The translations under genes were made by a program, and so were the position numbers. Below, piece after piece: positions 30,701 through 41,308 of a stretch of DNA of 60,455 bases. Every line of letters starts with the position of its first letter. Positions within the stretch are counted from its first letter, which is position 1. Below the pieces are notes generated by a model, which saw only the letters and a list, made by a program, of their open reading frames with translations, did not search any database and was not told the DNA's origin. This DNA comes from Beroe ovata (Eukaryota; Ctenophora; Nuda; Beroida; Beroidae): contig CAMPET010000055.1 in NCBI GenBank assembly GCA_946803715.1, positions 252,951-313,405 of the forward strand. The letters are read 5' to 3'.

Positions 30701-31602
30701 ACACGCCTATAATTCACGTGACTAACCGTTGCATCCGTTATAATCCTCGTAAATCTTATGGTAGGTGCAGTCTAGGAGTTCCTGTGCTGAGAATGATTTG
30801 AGAATCCCAGTTGAGATCTTGTATGCGCTTTCGAGAGCTGCCGCTGCGGCGAAAGCGTATCCAGAACTGCACGAAATACTGACCCCGTCTGACTTCAGTC
30901 CTGAGGCAATAGAGTTCTAGAAAAACTGTGAAAAGAGAGACTGTGAAAAGGAGTCAGCGAAGATAGAATTCGTTTATTAAAGTTTTAATTTTCAAATCCT
31001 CAAACCTTGATCCTTGACAGAGGTGACAGCCCCAAGTTCTCTCCAATCCTTGGATACAGGGACGGATCTGGTCACCAGACGAGAATGTTCCTCCGCAAGC
31101 CGATAATTATCAGTTATGTTAGTCAAGCCGAGGAGTTGCTTCTTCTCGGGGAGAGTCAGATCTGAGAACTGGGTCAGGTCACATCTGTAGACCTCCTCGT
31201 CGTTACAAGCAATGACATCCGCCAAGCTGTTCCTGAGGGGAGGGAAGGAGGAGGGTAAAGAGGGGAAGAGGGCATTGTGCCTAATCAGAGGTCGGTAGGA
31301 TAATTTGGGGTTATTGGGGTTATTGACATTGTCGAGAGGGGAATTTGAAGATGGACATCTTGATCATGTTTCGATACAAAGTCTCTGAACAAGAAGGCAA
31401 CTGTCATTCATGAATGGAAGACTTACCTGAAGAGTCTCAATCTGAACTTCATCTCTCTTTCTTTGTACGCCTTCCCGTTGTCTTGTAGAAACTCATTGAA
31501 CCGCTGAGCAAGCTTGTCCTCATCCTTCAGGGCATCTCTCATCCAATCAGTGGGTGACCTGGCAACTATCAAGGGTAGGAGAAAACAGAGAAACGCTAAC
31601 AT
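27702..31602 (-). CDS. Papain-fold (C1A) pseudoprotease with eight C-terminal ShKT domains
   Basis: Thirteen exons, all in phase: 31602-31427, 31232-31006, 30900-30727, 30575-30449, 30259-30141, 30033-29779, 29632-29525, 29343-29191, 29107-29042, 28894-28691, 28398-28168, 28064-27942 and 27811-27702 (690 residues). It has a signal peptide (MLAFLCFLLPLIVA), an I29-like propeptide and a papain domain. At the active site the usual CGSCWAF reads CSSGYAF: catalytic Cys is Gly148, Trp is Tyr149, and about eight residues are inserted after KDQG. The His (NHAMTAVAY, His292) and Asn (LKNSFGD, Asn308) positions remain. From residue 360 come ShKT modules 1 and 2, a Pro/Glu/Lys linker, modules 3-4, a short linker, 5-6, then 7 and 8; the protein ends CKKSCGIC. 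It is probably secreted and non-catalytic, a binding or decoy role being inference. Its 3' half is also present at 24.6-26.95 kb. Confidence 0.88.
28425..28615. repeat. VNTR (~17-bp unit 'gtaggcactcgttaaa') in intron 10 of the ShKT gene
   Basis: About ten imperfect units of the form gtaggcact(c/t)gtta/caaa. The matching intron in copy 1 (about 25280-25350) has only about three, which accounts for the 149-bp shift in offset between the copies. Confidence 0.9.
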
Positions 31603-32143
31603 GGTCAGCAGATTTGGATTGAAAGTCAAAGTGAGGTTAGAGGAGAGATGAGTGGGTATTTATAAGCCTCCAGTCCGATTCTTACTAAGTCGTGTTCTCG
31701 GTATTCTCTAACCAGGTGGAGGATTCATCCTCCTAACTTCCTAACAATCCTTCACACCTCTCCCCTCCTCCTCCTCCTCTTGTCTGTGTACTTGTCAAAA
31801 TTTCACAAATCAAATCTCCTCGAATGAATCGAGCCAAATATATACTTCATAATAGGTCATTCCGCCATTTATATTCCAAACAGCATCATTGTTCCTCCTC
31901 CTTGACGATTTTTCAAAGCACCAGGTTGAATGTCCAGATGGTTGTTTCTCTTTGTTCCATCTTGTCTGGGAAGAGGTGGCATTTGTCAAGTTGTCAGCTC
32001 CGGCTTCTGCGGATTTACCCCCGGTTACCGAGAATACGCCACCTGGTCTCAATTAAACTCCGGAGTGAGGGTATAAAATCATCCGCAATTCACATTCAGC
32101 CACTTTGCATCCGTTACCATCTTGGAAATATTTCACATCGGCC
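31603..32143. promoter_or_regulatory. Shared divergent promoter of the two papain-fold genes
   Basis: Only 541 bp separate the two start codons. For the minus gene a TATAAATA motif (minus strand) lies at 31664-31657, 55 bp before its ATG at 31602. For the plus gene TATAAAA lies at 32072-32078, 66 bp before its ATG at 32144. Both positions fit normal core promoters. A pyrimidine-rich 'cctcctcctcctcct' tract lies near 31765-31780. Confidence 0.6.
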
Positions 32144-34851
32144 ATGATTGTCGTATTACTCGTGTTTGTGGCACTTTCTGCTGTATATGCAGGTCAGTCT
32201 CACATCCCATCCAACTTGATATCATACCAACACATCCTTTATGGAAAACATCAGCAACCCAACGACACTCTCCCGTCTTCATCCCCTTCCCAAAAAATCA
32301 ACTCCCCAACGACACTCCCCCATCTTCGTCCCCTTCCCAAAATATCAACTCCCCAATGACACCTCTCCCCGCTCAGACCCCACCAGAACAGTCCTCCAAT
32401 CCCCCCGTCTTCTCATGGCGGAGTTCAGGAAGTTCCAATCCGCGGAACACCGACACTACACCCCCTCCGAGGTATCGTACAGAATGAGACTGTTCAGGAA
32501 CAACTTGGAGAAGATTGTGGAGTGTAACGAACGAGGGGGACCCTACCACTGCGGTGAAAATAGGGTGAGTCACGTGGGGAATTGGGGAATGAGGGAGTTG
32601 TCGTCGAGAAGCGGGAATATAGGGCTGGAAGTCGAGTAATGAGTACTTTATGTAATAGTGAAAATATTGGTGAAATGAATTCGGGCTTTAAACATGGCAC
32701 AACGTCTTATTCAAACGATGATCCTTGCAATCTCTCACAGTTTTCCGACATGACGGATAAAGAGAAGGAAGCTTACACTGGACTGCACAATGTGACAGAC
32801 AGACACCGCGACATTGTTCCCATAGAAACGAGGTCTCTTGTCGAGCGAGCGGACAGTCACGATTGGAGGGACTATGGAGCTGTCACCAAGGTCAAGGATC
32901 AAGGTGAGATGACTGAGAAAAAGCTGCAAAGTCTTGTGACAAAATTCGCGAAGATTTGTGACAAATCCATTCTTATCGACAAAAAAAACATGAAATTCGG
33001 CAGAGAGTTAATCATTGTAAATTCTCACAATAGGAGACTGTGGTTCCTGCTGGTCGTTTTCAGCAGTTGGTTCGCTTGAGGGAGCTTACTATCTCGCCAC
33101 AAGTTCGTACACTATCGTGACGTCATCAAGAATGAGAGATTCCCAGGTGCTAAGTTTAGCACCTCCCACAGGTGTTATTTCTAACACTCCCCATCCCACA
33201 TAGGAGTGTTGAAAAGCTTCTCTGAGGAAGAACTCCTGGATTGTACCTATGAGACGAAGTGGCCCGGATACGATGGTTGTAACGGCGGATGGTGAGTCAC
33301 GTACTCAGATAATTAGATAATTAGATGATTGGATAATGGGGAGTGTCATGATTGATTTAGACATAATCGAGACACGGAGAAATGGAGCTTTCCGTGACAC
33401 CGGTTATTAACTGAATCAGAGTAGAAACTTTTACGTAGTTATCTTGAGTGGAATACCTACAGTACTTTCTTACTTTATCTTCTATCAACTTATCAAGAGT
33501 GATTTTGCAGGTACTACGACGCATTCCAATACGTCAAAGACAGCGGGAGACTCGCCATGGAACGAAGCTACCCGTATGAGGGAGCAGACACCGGGTGTAA
33601 CATGGATGGCGTGAAGAACGATCTCGGAGTAGCAAAACTGACAGACTATAAGGAGGTGATGAGCTAAATCTCAGAATCGGAATGATTCAGTCGATGATAC
33701 GAACCTAATCGGTGAGATATGAAATACTAAATCCTCGCTGCTATTCTCAGGTGGAGAAGGGAGATGACTTCATGGCGGCAGCTATCGCAATTTCACCGGT
33801 GTCTGTGGCGATGCTTGCTCGAGGCGACTTCTTCAGCTATGACGGAGGTGAAGTGAGAATGTAGAATAATTCGACTAGGGGACGTTCGGTGTAGTGGATC
33901 AATTTAAGACAGTTCTTAATTTTCCTTCCTCAAAAATATATGTTATTTCCCTTGTATGAAAAGCTAACATTATCACAAGAATCCCAATCTCTCCCCAGGT
34001 ATTTATGATGGTGACGGCGATTGTCAATGTAACTGGTCCCCAAATCACGCACTCGTAGCTGTCGCTTACAGTCCCGAATCATTCGTCATCAAAAACTCAT
34101 GGGGAGACCATTGGGGTAAGAAATTGACAGAGAACTATCTTACTTCTGACAAAGTAACCTGCCGCGTTATCATGTATTATGACGGAATTGAAGCACGTGG
34201 CTGCTCTTGATATAAACACCAGTTTCATTACAACCGGAAACCCTCGTTCCCCAGAATTAATTAATTAATTAACAATTAACTACAATGAATTTTCCCAGGT
34301 AACAGCGGCTACATTACAATAGCTCGTGGGTTGAGGAACAGCGTGTGCAGAGCCTCGGACTATGTCTGGTATCCGGTGTTTACAGCGTACGGGGATGAGC
34401 CAACTCTAGCTCCAACTGAGTCCTCAGATGATGTAAGTGATGAGGGAGTGTGTGACTGTGTGTGTGATGATGGAGTGAGTGAGGGAGTGAGTGAGTGAGG
34501 GAGTGAGTGAGTGAGTAAGTGAGTGAGTGTGAGAGGGTGTGAGGGTGTGAGGGAGTAAGGGAGTGAGGGAGTAAGGGAGTGAGTGAGTGAGGCTGTCAGT
34601 GAGGGAGTCTGTGAATTATTGTTATGATGATGAATCGACATCATAACAATGAAATTAACTATGAACTCTCGATTAACTCTGCTCGTTCACGAAATCAATT
34701 CACTCCTATCGTTACAATGCTATGCACTAGCTTCCACCCACGTGACACCATCATGTGTCATCAGGAGGACGGGACAGATGACAATGACGGATGTCCCAAG
34801 GGGACAACTCGATGTCCAGATGGAGGATGTAGACACGTCCATATGTGCTAA
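32144..34851 (+). CDS. Cathepsin-like papain-family (C1A) cysteine peptidase, intact triad
   Basis: Ten exons (32144-32192, 32377-32564, 32741-32903, 33034-33102, 33204-33291, 33511-33655, 33751-33847, 33999-34115, 34299-34432, 34765-34851) give 378 residues. It has a signal peptide (MIVVLLVFVALSAVYA), an I29 propeptide with RMRLFRNNLEKI and ENRFSDMT, and the mature domain from about 117. All catalytic residues are present: oxyanion Gln and Cys139 in KDQGDCGSCWSFSAV, His283 in PNHALVAVAY, Asn299 in IKNSWGDHWG. A short acidic, cysteine-bearing tail (EDGTDDNDGC ... CRHVHMC) replaces the ShKT array of its neighbour. It shares intron phases and odd local features (IYDG..DC.C before the His) with the divergent gene, so the two are tandem-inverted paralogues. 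Likely lysosomal or secreted. Confidence 0.92.
32230..32370 (+). repeat. ~45-bp minisatellite in intron 1 of the cathepsin-like gene
   Basis: About three copies of a unit containing 'ccaacgacactcccc' and 'ccccttcccaaaa', seen by direct reading. The ORFs it generates are proline/threonine/serine-rich and intronic. Confidence 0.8.
34437..34615 (+). repeat. GAGT/GTGA microsatellite in the last intron of the cathepsin-like gene
   Basis: Long run of 'gagtgagtgaggga/gtgtgaggg' units between exons 9 and 10. Produces a spurious leucine/serine/threonine-rich antisense ORF. Confidence 0.9.
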
Positions 34852-35099
34852 TTCCGTCCAGCCCGACTGTGCTAGTTCTGTTAAATTGCTGTTCATTTAT
34901 AAGGATCTGTGTGTGCTATGTCCATATTCATGATAATTTTGATCAAACAGGCGAAGAGTTGTTTTATTTGGATCATGGTTGACTCTTCATGAAACATATG
35001 TCGTCATTTGTTCTATTTGGATTATGAAATATCGAAAAATATAGTTATAAGTTTTTAGGTAGCGGAGTGTGGGATTCACTCACTATATTTTCATCTGAA
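34852..35099 (+). other. 3' flank of the cathepsin-like gene
   Basis: AT-rich sequence after the stop codon, probably 3'UTR. Leads directly into the satellite array; 'tagcggagtgtgggattcactcac' at about 35060 already belongs to the satellite. Confidence 0.5.
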
Positions 35100-35464
35100 C
35101 ATGTGCTCGAACTACGAAGAGTATTTTCGTCCAATTTTTGCGCAAATATCATCAACTTCTATGTATTTTTGGACGCTGAATCGATTGCCGATCGAATTTT
35201 GGGCCCATTTCGCTTCCCTGATGAGTTATCGGACACGTGACTCTGAACCTCGCAGCTGAGAAGAAATTGGAATTAACAGTGATTTCCCGATAAGCTAGCT
35301 CGAAAATGACCTCGGATTCGGATTCTACGTCCAAAAATAGGCCAGAAACACTTATTTTCAGCTTGCTTCCTGAAAAAATGTCTACGGCCAATTTTTCGTA
35401 TCAGTGTGTCCCATTGATTTTCGCGTTTTTGAAGTGATTGCTTCCCACAGGATCAGAGGCAAAT

Positions 35465-35647
35465 ATCTTTCGCGGTAAAAAAGTCGAAATTTCGCGGCAC
35501 CGCGAAATGAAAAATTGCCAACTTTCGCGGCAGCATCGCGGTAAAAATTGAGAAATTCGCGGCAGTTTCGCGGCAAAAATAGGGAAATCCGCGGCAATTT
35601 CGCGGCTAAAATGGGAAAATCGCGGCAGTTTCGCGGCTAAAATTACG
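35465..35647. repeat. Nested 'ttcgcggca' minisatellite inside a satellite monomer
   Basis: Six or more units of roughly 27 bp of the form 'tttcgcggcagtttcgcggcaaaaatt' interrupt the first monomer and stop exactly at the N (35648), so the true length is unknown. The motif is rich in CGCGG pairs. Confidence 0.85.
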
Positions 35648-35648
35648 N
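35648..35648. other. Single N in satellite
   Basis: Probable join or collapsed repeat. Sequence resumes in mid-monomer. Confidence 0.8.
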
Positions 35649-37503
35649 GGATCTGAAGAAATTCGATATTTCACCGATTTCTTAATTCCTGATGATTTAG
35701 CTACGTCAAAAAATAGGTCAGGAATACCAGTATAGGTATCTTCCGGAAAAAATGTTGGCCATTCCATGAAAATATCATCAATTCCAATGTACTTTTGGAC
35801 GCTGAATCGATTGCCGACCGAATAATGGGCCTAACTCGCTTCCCTGATGAACTAACAGACACGTGACTTTGAACCTCGCAGCTGAGAAGCAATCGAAATT
35901 TTCAGTTATTTCCCGATGAGCTAGCTCAAGAATGACCTCGGAATCGGATTCTACGTCAAAAACTAGACCAGAAACACTTATTTTCAGCTTGCTTCCTGAA
36001 AAAATATCTTCGGCCGTTTTTTCGTATCAGTGTGTCCCATTGATTTTCGCGTTTTTGAAGTGATTGCTTCCCACAGGTTTGAAATCGTCATTTGGGCGTG
36101 GTCTCACGGCGAGAATGAACTCAACATGATCGTTAAAAGGTTTGATACTCGTAGTCTGATAGTAGGAGAGATGATTTGACGAAAAATCAGTGTTCTAACT
36201 GCCTGTTATGTCTTCAATAGAGACTCTCAAAAACGGAGTAGAAAAGTGTGGGATCATTCACTTCACTTTCTATCGATACTGACATCAGAAATTCGAGAAA
36301 AATTTTTGTTCCATTTTCATGCAAATACCATAAATTCCAATGTATTTTTGGACGCTGAATCGATTGCCGACCGAATTTTGGGCCTATCTCGCTTCCCTGA
36401 TGAGTTATCGGACACGTGACTTTGAACCTCAAAGCTGAGAAGCAATCGAAATTTTCAGCGATTTCTTGGTGAGCTAGCCCGAAAATTCCATCAGAATCGA
36501 ATTCTACGTCAAAAAATAGGCCAGAAACACTAAATTACCAGTATGCCCTCCGCAAAAATATTTTGGGCCATTTTTCGGTACCGGTGTGTCCCAGTGATTT
36601 TCGTGATTTTGTAGCCTTTGCTTCCCACGGGTTTGAAATTGTGATTTGGGCGTGGTTTCACGGCGAGAATGAACTCATCATGATCGTTAAAAGGGTTGAT
36701 ACTTGTAGTCTGATAGTAGGAGAGATGATTTGACGAAAAATCAGTGTTCTAATTGCCTGTTAAGTCTTCAATAGAGACTCTCAAAAACGGAGTAGAAAAG
36801 TGTGGGATCATTCACTTCACTTTCTACCGATACTGACATCAGAAATCAACGAAAATTTTTTGTCCAATTTTCACGCAAATACCATCGATTCCCATGTATT
36901 TTTGGACGCTGAATCGATTGCCGATCGAATTTTGGACCTATCTCGCTTCTCAGATGAGCTTTCGGACACGTGATTTAAAGCCTCACAGCTGAGACGAAAT
37001 TGGAATTTTCAGCGATTTCCCGATGAGCTAGCTCGAAAATGACCTCGGATTCGGATTCTACGTCAAAAAGTAGGCCAGAAACACTTATTTTCAGCTTGCT
37101 TCCTGAAAAAATATTTTTTGGTATAAGTGTGTCCCATTGATTTTCGCGTTTTTGAAGTGAAAGCTTCCCACAGGTATGAAATCGTCATTTGGGCGTGGTC
37201 TCACGGCGAGAATGAACTCAACATGATCGTTTAAAGGGTTGATACTGGTAGTCTGATAGTAGGAGAGATGATTTGACGGAAAATCAGTGTCCTAAGTGCC
37301 TGTTAAGTCGTCAATAGAGACTCTCAAAAACAGAGTAGAAAAGTGTGGGATCATTCACTTCACTTTTTCCGATACTGACATCAGAAATTCAACGAAAATT
37401 TTTTGACCAATTTTCGCGCAAATACCATCGATTCCCATGTAATTTTGGACGCTGAATCGATTGCCGATCGAATTTTGGGCCTATCTCGTCTACCTGAGGT
37501 GTT

Positions 37504-38974
37504 ATTCATAATGCACAATGGTAAAAAGGTATTTGATCCTGATTCACCGACAGTCGACACGATTGGGATCCGGTACCTACGGGTCTGTGTGTATGATAAT
37601 ATCTTACCGGATCTCTGTGAACCGCGATGACATGATACTTGAGTCCCTTGACGATGGGATCGACAAAAACCAGTCTACCATCCTGGGAATATAATGAGTT
37701 ACCATGGCAACGAAGGAGACCAAATACTCAAATACGCTGAATTCAACGTCTGCATGAGTATTGATTGACCATGAGAGGACGTTTCTCATTTTATAGCGTC
37801 AAAGAGGAAACCATCTGCGATCTCACCACATCTCACATGACATCAAAGTGCGATCATGATAAATCACATGGCTCTCATGATCCTAAACATCAGTGAGGAA
37901 TAGGGTAGTGGAATTCCTCAGTGAGGACTGACCGAGGAGTGAGGATTGACCGAGGATCAGTCACTACTCACCTGTAACCCGAGGACAAGCTGATTAACAC
38001 AGGTTGGAGTGACGAGTCCCTCATCTCCCTCCACAGTTATGTGACTGTGTAACACCTCCAGACACTGCGATAACGGCGGGAAATGGTTGGATCACGGATT
38101 GATTGCGGAGAGTGGATTTCTCACCCCTAATCAGAATTCATGAGTGCATACCTCTATGGATCCTGACACTCCCAGAGTACCCGATACATCCTCGGTTGCC
38201 AGCAACATCAACTTCAAGATGTCCTCCTCCCAAATATCAACCCGAGAAGCTGGGTCTGTTCTGTTACAGATAAAGAATTAGAAATTATTCTCAAAGTCGA
38301 ATGATTTTCAGCTTTTCCAAGTTGAAAATTGTAACAATCGATCATACCTTGTTGTGTACACCCAGATGTTCAGCCGATCTATCAGAAGGAATACCAATCC
38401 GTAATATCTACTGTAACCAACATCCAGAATCTGAAAATATAATATCAATAAACCCTTCCAGAGAGGGAGAAATCCCACGTTATGCCCATATAAGGAATAA
38501 TTACCTTGTTGAGCGGGCTGATATCGGGCGGAGGGAGGATCGTGGAGACACTCTGACCAGTGTCAGCAGAGAGGAGTCTCACAGAGCTGTCTTCTCCCAC
38601 TGAAACTACCCGGGGTGTTTTCTTCGTGTTGCAGTGTAGAATGGGACGCAGATGAGACACCGGGACCCGGGTCTGAGAGGGAGAGGGAGGGGTTCATGTG
38701 ATAACGGGATTTATATTTTACTGGCTGTGGATCACCAAAAGTGAGACTCATGTCTGAACAGTGGGCATCGGGATGTCCTGATGTTGAACGATTTGAGACA
38801 ATTATGTCCATATAGCATATTAGCAGGGATGGGCCTCTATCTATCTATACCTGGGAGTAGAAGTGAGCGATGAAGCTGACACTCCACACGGTGATATCAC
38901 GTGCTGTGCCGCAGTAGAGAAACCTGTCACGTGTAAGTCCCACCCACTGGATACCCCACTCACACACCTGTAAT
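37504..38974 (-). CDS. WD40-repeat protein, exon island (partial gene)
   Basis: Minus-strand exons with matching splice sites lie at 38974-38851, 38672-38505, 38430-38348, 38255-38152, 38064-37972, 37682-37608 and 37584-37504. They encode beta-propeller-like text: GIQWVGLTRDRFLYCGTARDITVWSV, RVVSVGEDSSVRLLSADTGQ, DVGYSRYYGLVFLLIDRLNIWVYTT and DGRLVFVDPIVKGLKYHV. This resembles large WD40 proteins of the WDR97 kind, but the assignment is weak. The 5' side ends just before the N at 39006, and the last donor (CTCAG|GTAGAC) opens directly into the satellite at 37503, so both ends of the gene are missing. Either a true gene with satellite-filled introns or a contig placed here through its repeats. 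Confidence 0.6.
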
Positions 38975-39005
38975 CTGGGGGGGGAGAGCGGTGTTAGGGG
39001 TGGGG

Positions 39006-39006
39006 N
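39006..39006. other. Single N: probable contig join
   Basis: Separates the WD40 exon island from renewed satellite sequence. Preceded by a G-rich run. Confidence 0.8.
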
Positions 39007-39660
39007 CCTATGTAATTTTCGACGCTGAATCCATTGCCGATCGAATTTTGGGCCTATTTCGCTTCCCTGAGCCACTATCTGAAGAGTTACAGGAATGAAC
39101 ACTTATGGAATTGAAGTGGATTTTTAACCGTTTTCTCGAAGAGTTAGCTCAAAACTTCCAGCAGATTCGAATTCTACGGTGAAAATAGGTCGGAAACACT
39201 TATTTAGTTACCCGTAGAAAAGTTTCTGGACATATTTTGGGATCAGTGTGTGCCACTGATTTTCGTGTTTTTGAACGTAATGCTTCCCACGGGTTTGAGA
39301 TCTTGATTTGGGCGTGGCTTCACGGCAAGTATAAATTCTGCGTGATCATAAAAAAAGGTATATATTTGTAGTTTGGGAGTAGGAGAGATGATTTGGTGCA
39401 AAAAAGGACCGATAGTGCCAGTTTAGATTCCATCGAGGAGGCATCAAAATAGAGGCAGCGGAGTGTAGGATTCACTCACTACATTTTCATCTGACTCTGT
39501 GGCTCAAAATACGCAGAAATCTTTTGTCCAATTTTGCATACAAACTATAGAATCCTATGTATTTTGGGACGCTGAATCGATTTCCAATCGAATTTTGGGC
39601 CAATCTCGCTTCACTGAGCCGTTTTCTGGCGTGTGACTATTGAGTCATACCCATCTTGAT
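39007..39660. repeat. Further, more diverged satellite monomers
   Basis: GACGCTGAATC phrases at 39021 and 39567 (spacing about 547) with the same neighbouring blocks in diverged form (ggcgtggcttcacggcaag, agtaggagagatgattt). Same family as 35.1-37.5 kb. Confidence 0.88.
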
Positions 39661-39953
39661 ATCTTATTTGAAACATTGAAAGGTACCTACTTACCTACAC
39701 CTATGAACACATGAAACGGATACCACTGACCTGTGATCACGTGTATTAGATCACGTGACTCCAGCATAGCAATAGTATCAGCAATTCCATGAATGGTGTA
39801 CATTACTTAAAATGAGTGTATTTGCGAAATAACCGCTATAAGTTCCATTGCACTGAACTCGATTCGTTCTGACTTTTCGCTCGTTAGATTTCTGTTTCAA
39901 AACGTCTGGAAGTTCTGGACAAGGTCAAAATCTGAAACTTCTCAGTTTTGAAA
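39661..39953. other. Upstream region of the SDR-like gene
   Basis: No coding signal. Between the last satellite monomer and the SDR-like ATG at 39954. Confidence 0.4.
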
Positions 39954-41144
39954 ATGTCTCAATGGACCTCAGTTTGTACTCACGCGCACACAGACTACGG
40001 ACTAGCTAGCACTCTAAAGATTGTGGAATATGCGGTATCTGGGAAACCGGTGCGTCCGTGTGTGCATGTTGCCATGGTAACCGTGCAAAGTGTAGGGAAT
40101 CCTAATGTAACACGGCTGAGAGAGCTCGAGAGGAAACATCCTACAGCTGTCAGTCTGAAGGTGAGACGGGTTTAGATTTTCACACGATGCCTACATAGCT
40201 TTTGCTACAATACAAGAAAGAGTTAGGTATAGACTATAGGTAGGAAGGTATTTAATGAAGATCGTAGGTAGGAATTCACTTATTCAGTGGTCGACCGGGT
40301 TCCCGCCCCCGTACCTCGGTCGACCACTGTAGGTATTGCTGTATTGTGTTTGTCTTGTCATCAGGTATACGACCCCGACAATGAAGAGGATATGAAGAGG
40401 GTTGTGGAGCAGATAACGGAGACGTGTGGGGAATCAGGGGTGAATCTTGTGTACACGTGCCCAGACTGGTAGGGAGAAATTCATCTAGAAATACTTTGTT
40501 CTAGAGAATTCTATTCTAGATCATACTTAACATCGAGGAAGATGAAGCTGGTAATTCCTGATAAACTGCAATGATTGCATGGGTAGAGGGTACCTAATTA
40601 GCTAATAATTCCCTTTCCCAGGTGTGAGGAGGACAGTCACTCAGGGCTGTGTGACGTCACGGAGGAGTCACTCAGACGCTCGTACCACCAAAACTGTGTT
40701 GTCCCAGTGCTACTGAGCAAGCTCTTCTATCCGGCCCTTCAACAAGCTAGCAGGAGTAACAGTGACCAGGGTCTCAACAGACGCCGGGCAGCCATAGTTC
40801 ACATGATCAGCGAGGCTGGAACTCTGGGGGACTTCTTTGAGGGGACTAGAGGACGGGTGTACGCATACTCTGCTAGTCTAGCTGCTATGATAATGAGTAT
40901 GAAGACTATGTCGTATGAGCTGAATAAGAGAAACGATGGAATCCTCGTGTTTGCCGTGATCACTGATTCTCCCCATATGATTGTGGGAGAAGAGTTGGCA
41001 AACGGCCAAGATATGACGTCACAGGAGCCTCAGTATGACGTCATGAAGACACGTGGTTTGATATCTGATGTAGTGCATGCAGCAGGACCGGAATCCCATG
41101 GGAAGTGTCTGTACTTCAGAGATGGGAGGGACGTCAGTTACTAG
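39954..41144 (+). CDS. Degenerate short-chain dehydrogenase/reductase-like protein (sniffer/C-factor type)
   Basis: Three exons (39954-40160, 40365-40468, 40622-41144) give 277 residues. The fold pattern is that of classical SDRs of the sniffer group: an N-terminal beta strand, LRELERKHPTAVSLKVYDPDNEEDMKRVV (the usual D-V-T/D step), NCVVPVLLSKLFYPAL, AAIVHMISEAGTL and VYAYSASLAAMIMSMKTMSYELNKRNDGILVFAVI. Key residues are changed: the TGxxxGxG cofactor loop is VTVQSVGNPN, and the catalytic YxxxK appears as YSASL with Leu in place of Lys. It is probably not an active oxidoreductase, although it keeps the SDR scaffold. The family call is from pattern only. A palindrome lies in intron 1. Confidence 0.72.
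40285..40329. repeat. 13-bp inverted repeat in SDR intron 1
   Basis: CAGTGGTCGACCG at 40285-40297 pairs exactly with CGGTCGACCACTG at 40317-40329 across a 19-nt loop rich in C. Perfect dyad. Confidence 0.9.
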
Positions 41145-41308
41145 AGTTAATCATAGCGGATTACACCCAGATAATTGAATTTTGACATGGACATACGTTA
41201 TCAAAGTTATACGCAGTTATCTTGTCGCAAAATCCAAACGATATCAATTATTTACATTCTACCCCTATTTCACTAAAACTATGTCTCGACTTAAACCACC
41301 AAAACACC

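Larger units (their letters stand above)
35060..37503. repeat. ~550-bp satellite array (five monomers)
   Basis: The phrase TTGGACGCTGAATCGATTGCC recurs with GGACGC at 35171, 35797, 36350, 36904 and 37447, giving spacings of 626, 553, 554 and 543. Each unit continues with related blocks (gcttccctgatgag, ggacacgtgac, gctagctcgaaaatgacc, gtgtcccattgattttcg, gggcgtggtctcacggcgag, gatagtaggagagatgattt). All ORFs within it are repeat shadows. The longer first unit contains an inserted minisatellite and an N at 35648. Confidence 0.93.

Noticed and set aside
34360-34644. Ser/Leu/Thr/His-rich minus ORF
   Set aside because: Antisense reading of the GAGT microsatellite in the cathepsin-like gene's last intron.
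35152-37630. Several ORFs of 60-80 codons in the satellite
   Set aside because: They recur with the monomers and encode nothing recognisable.
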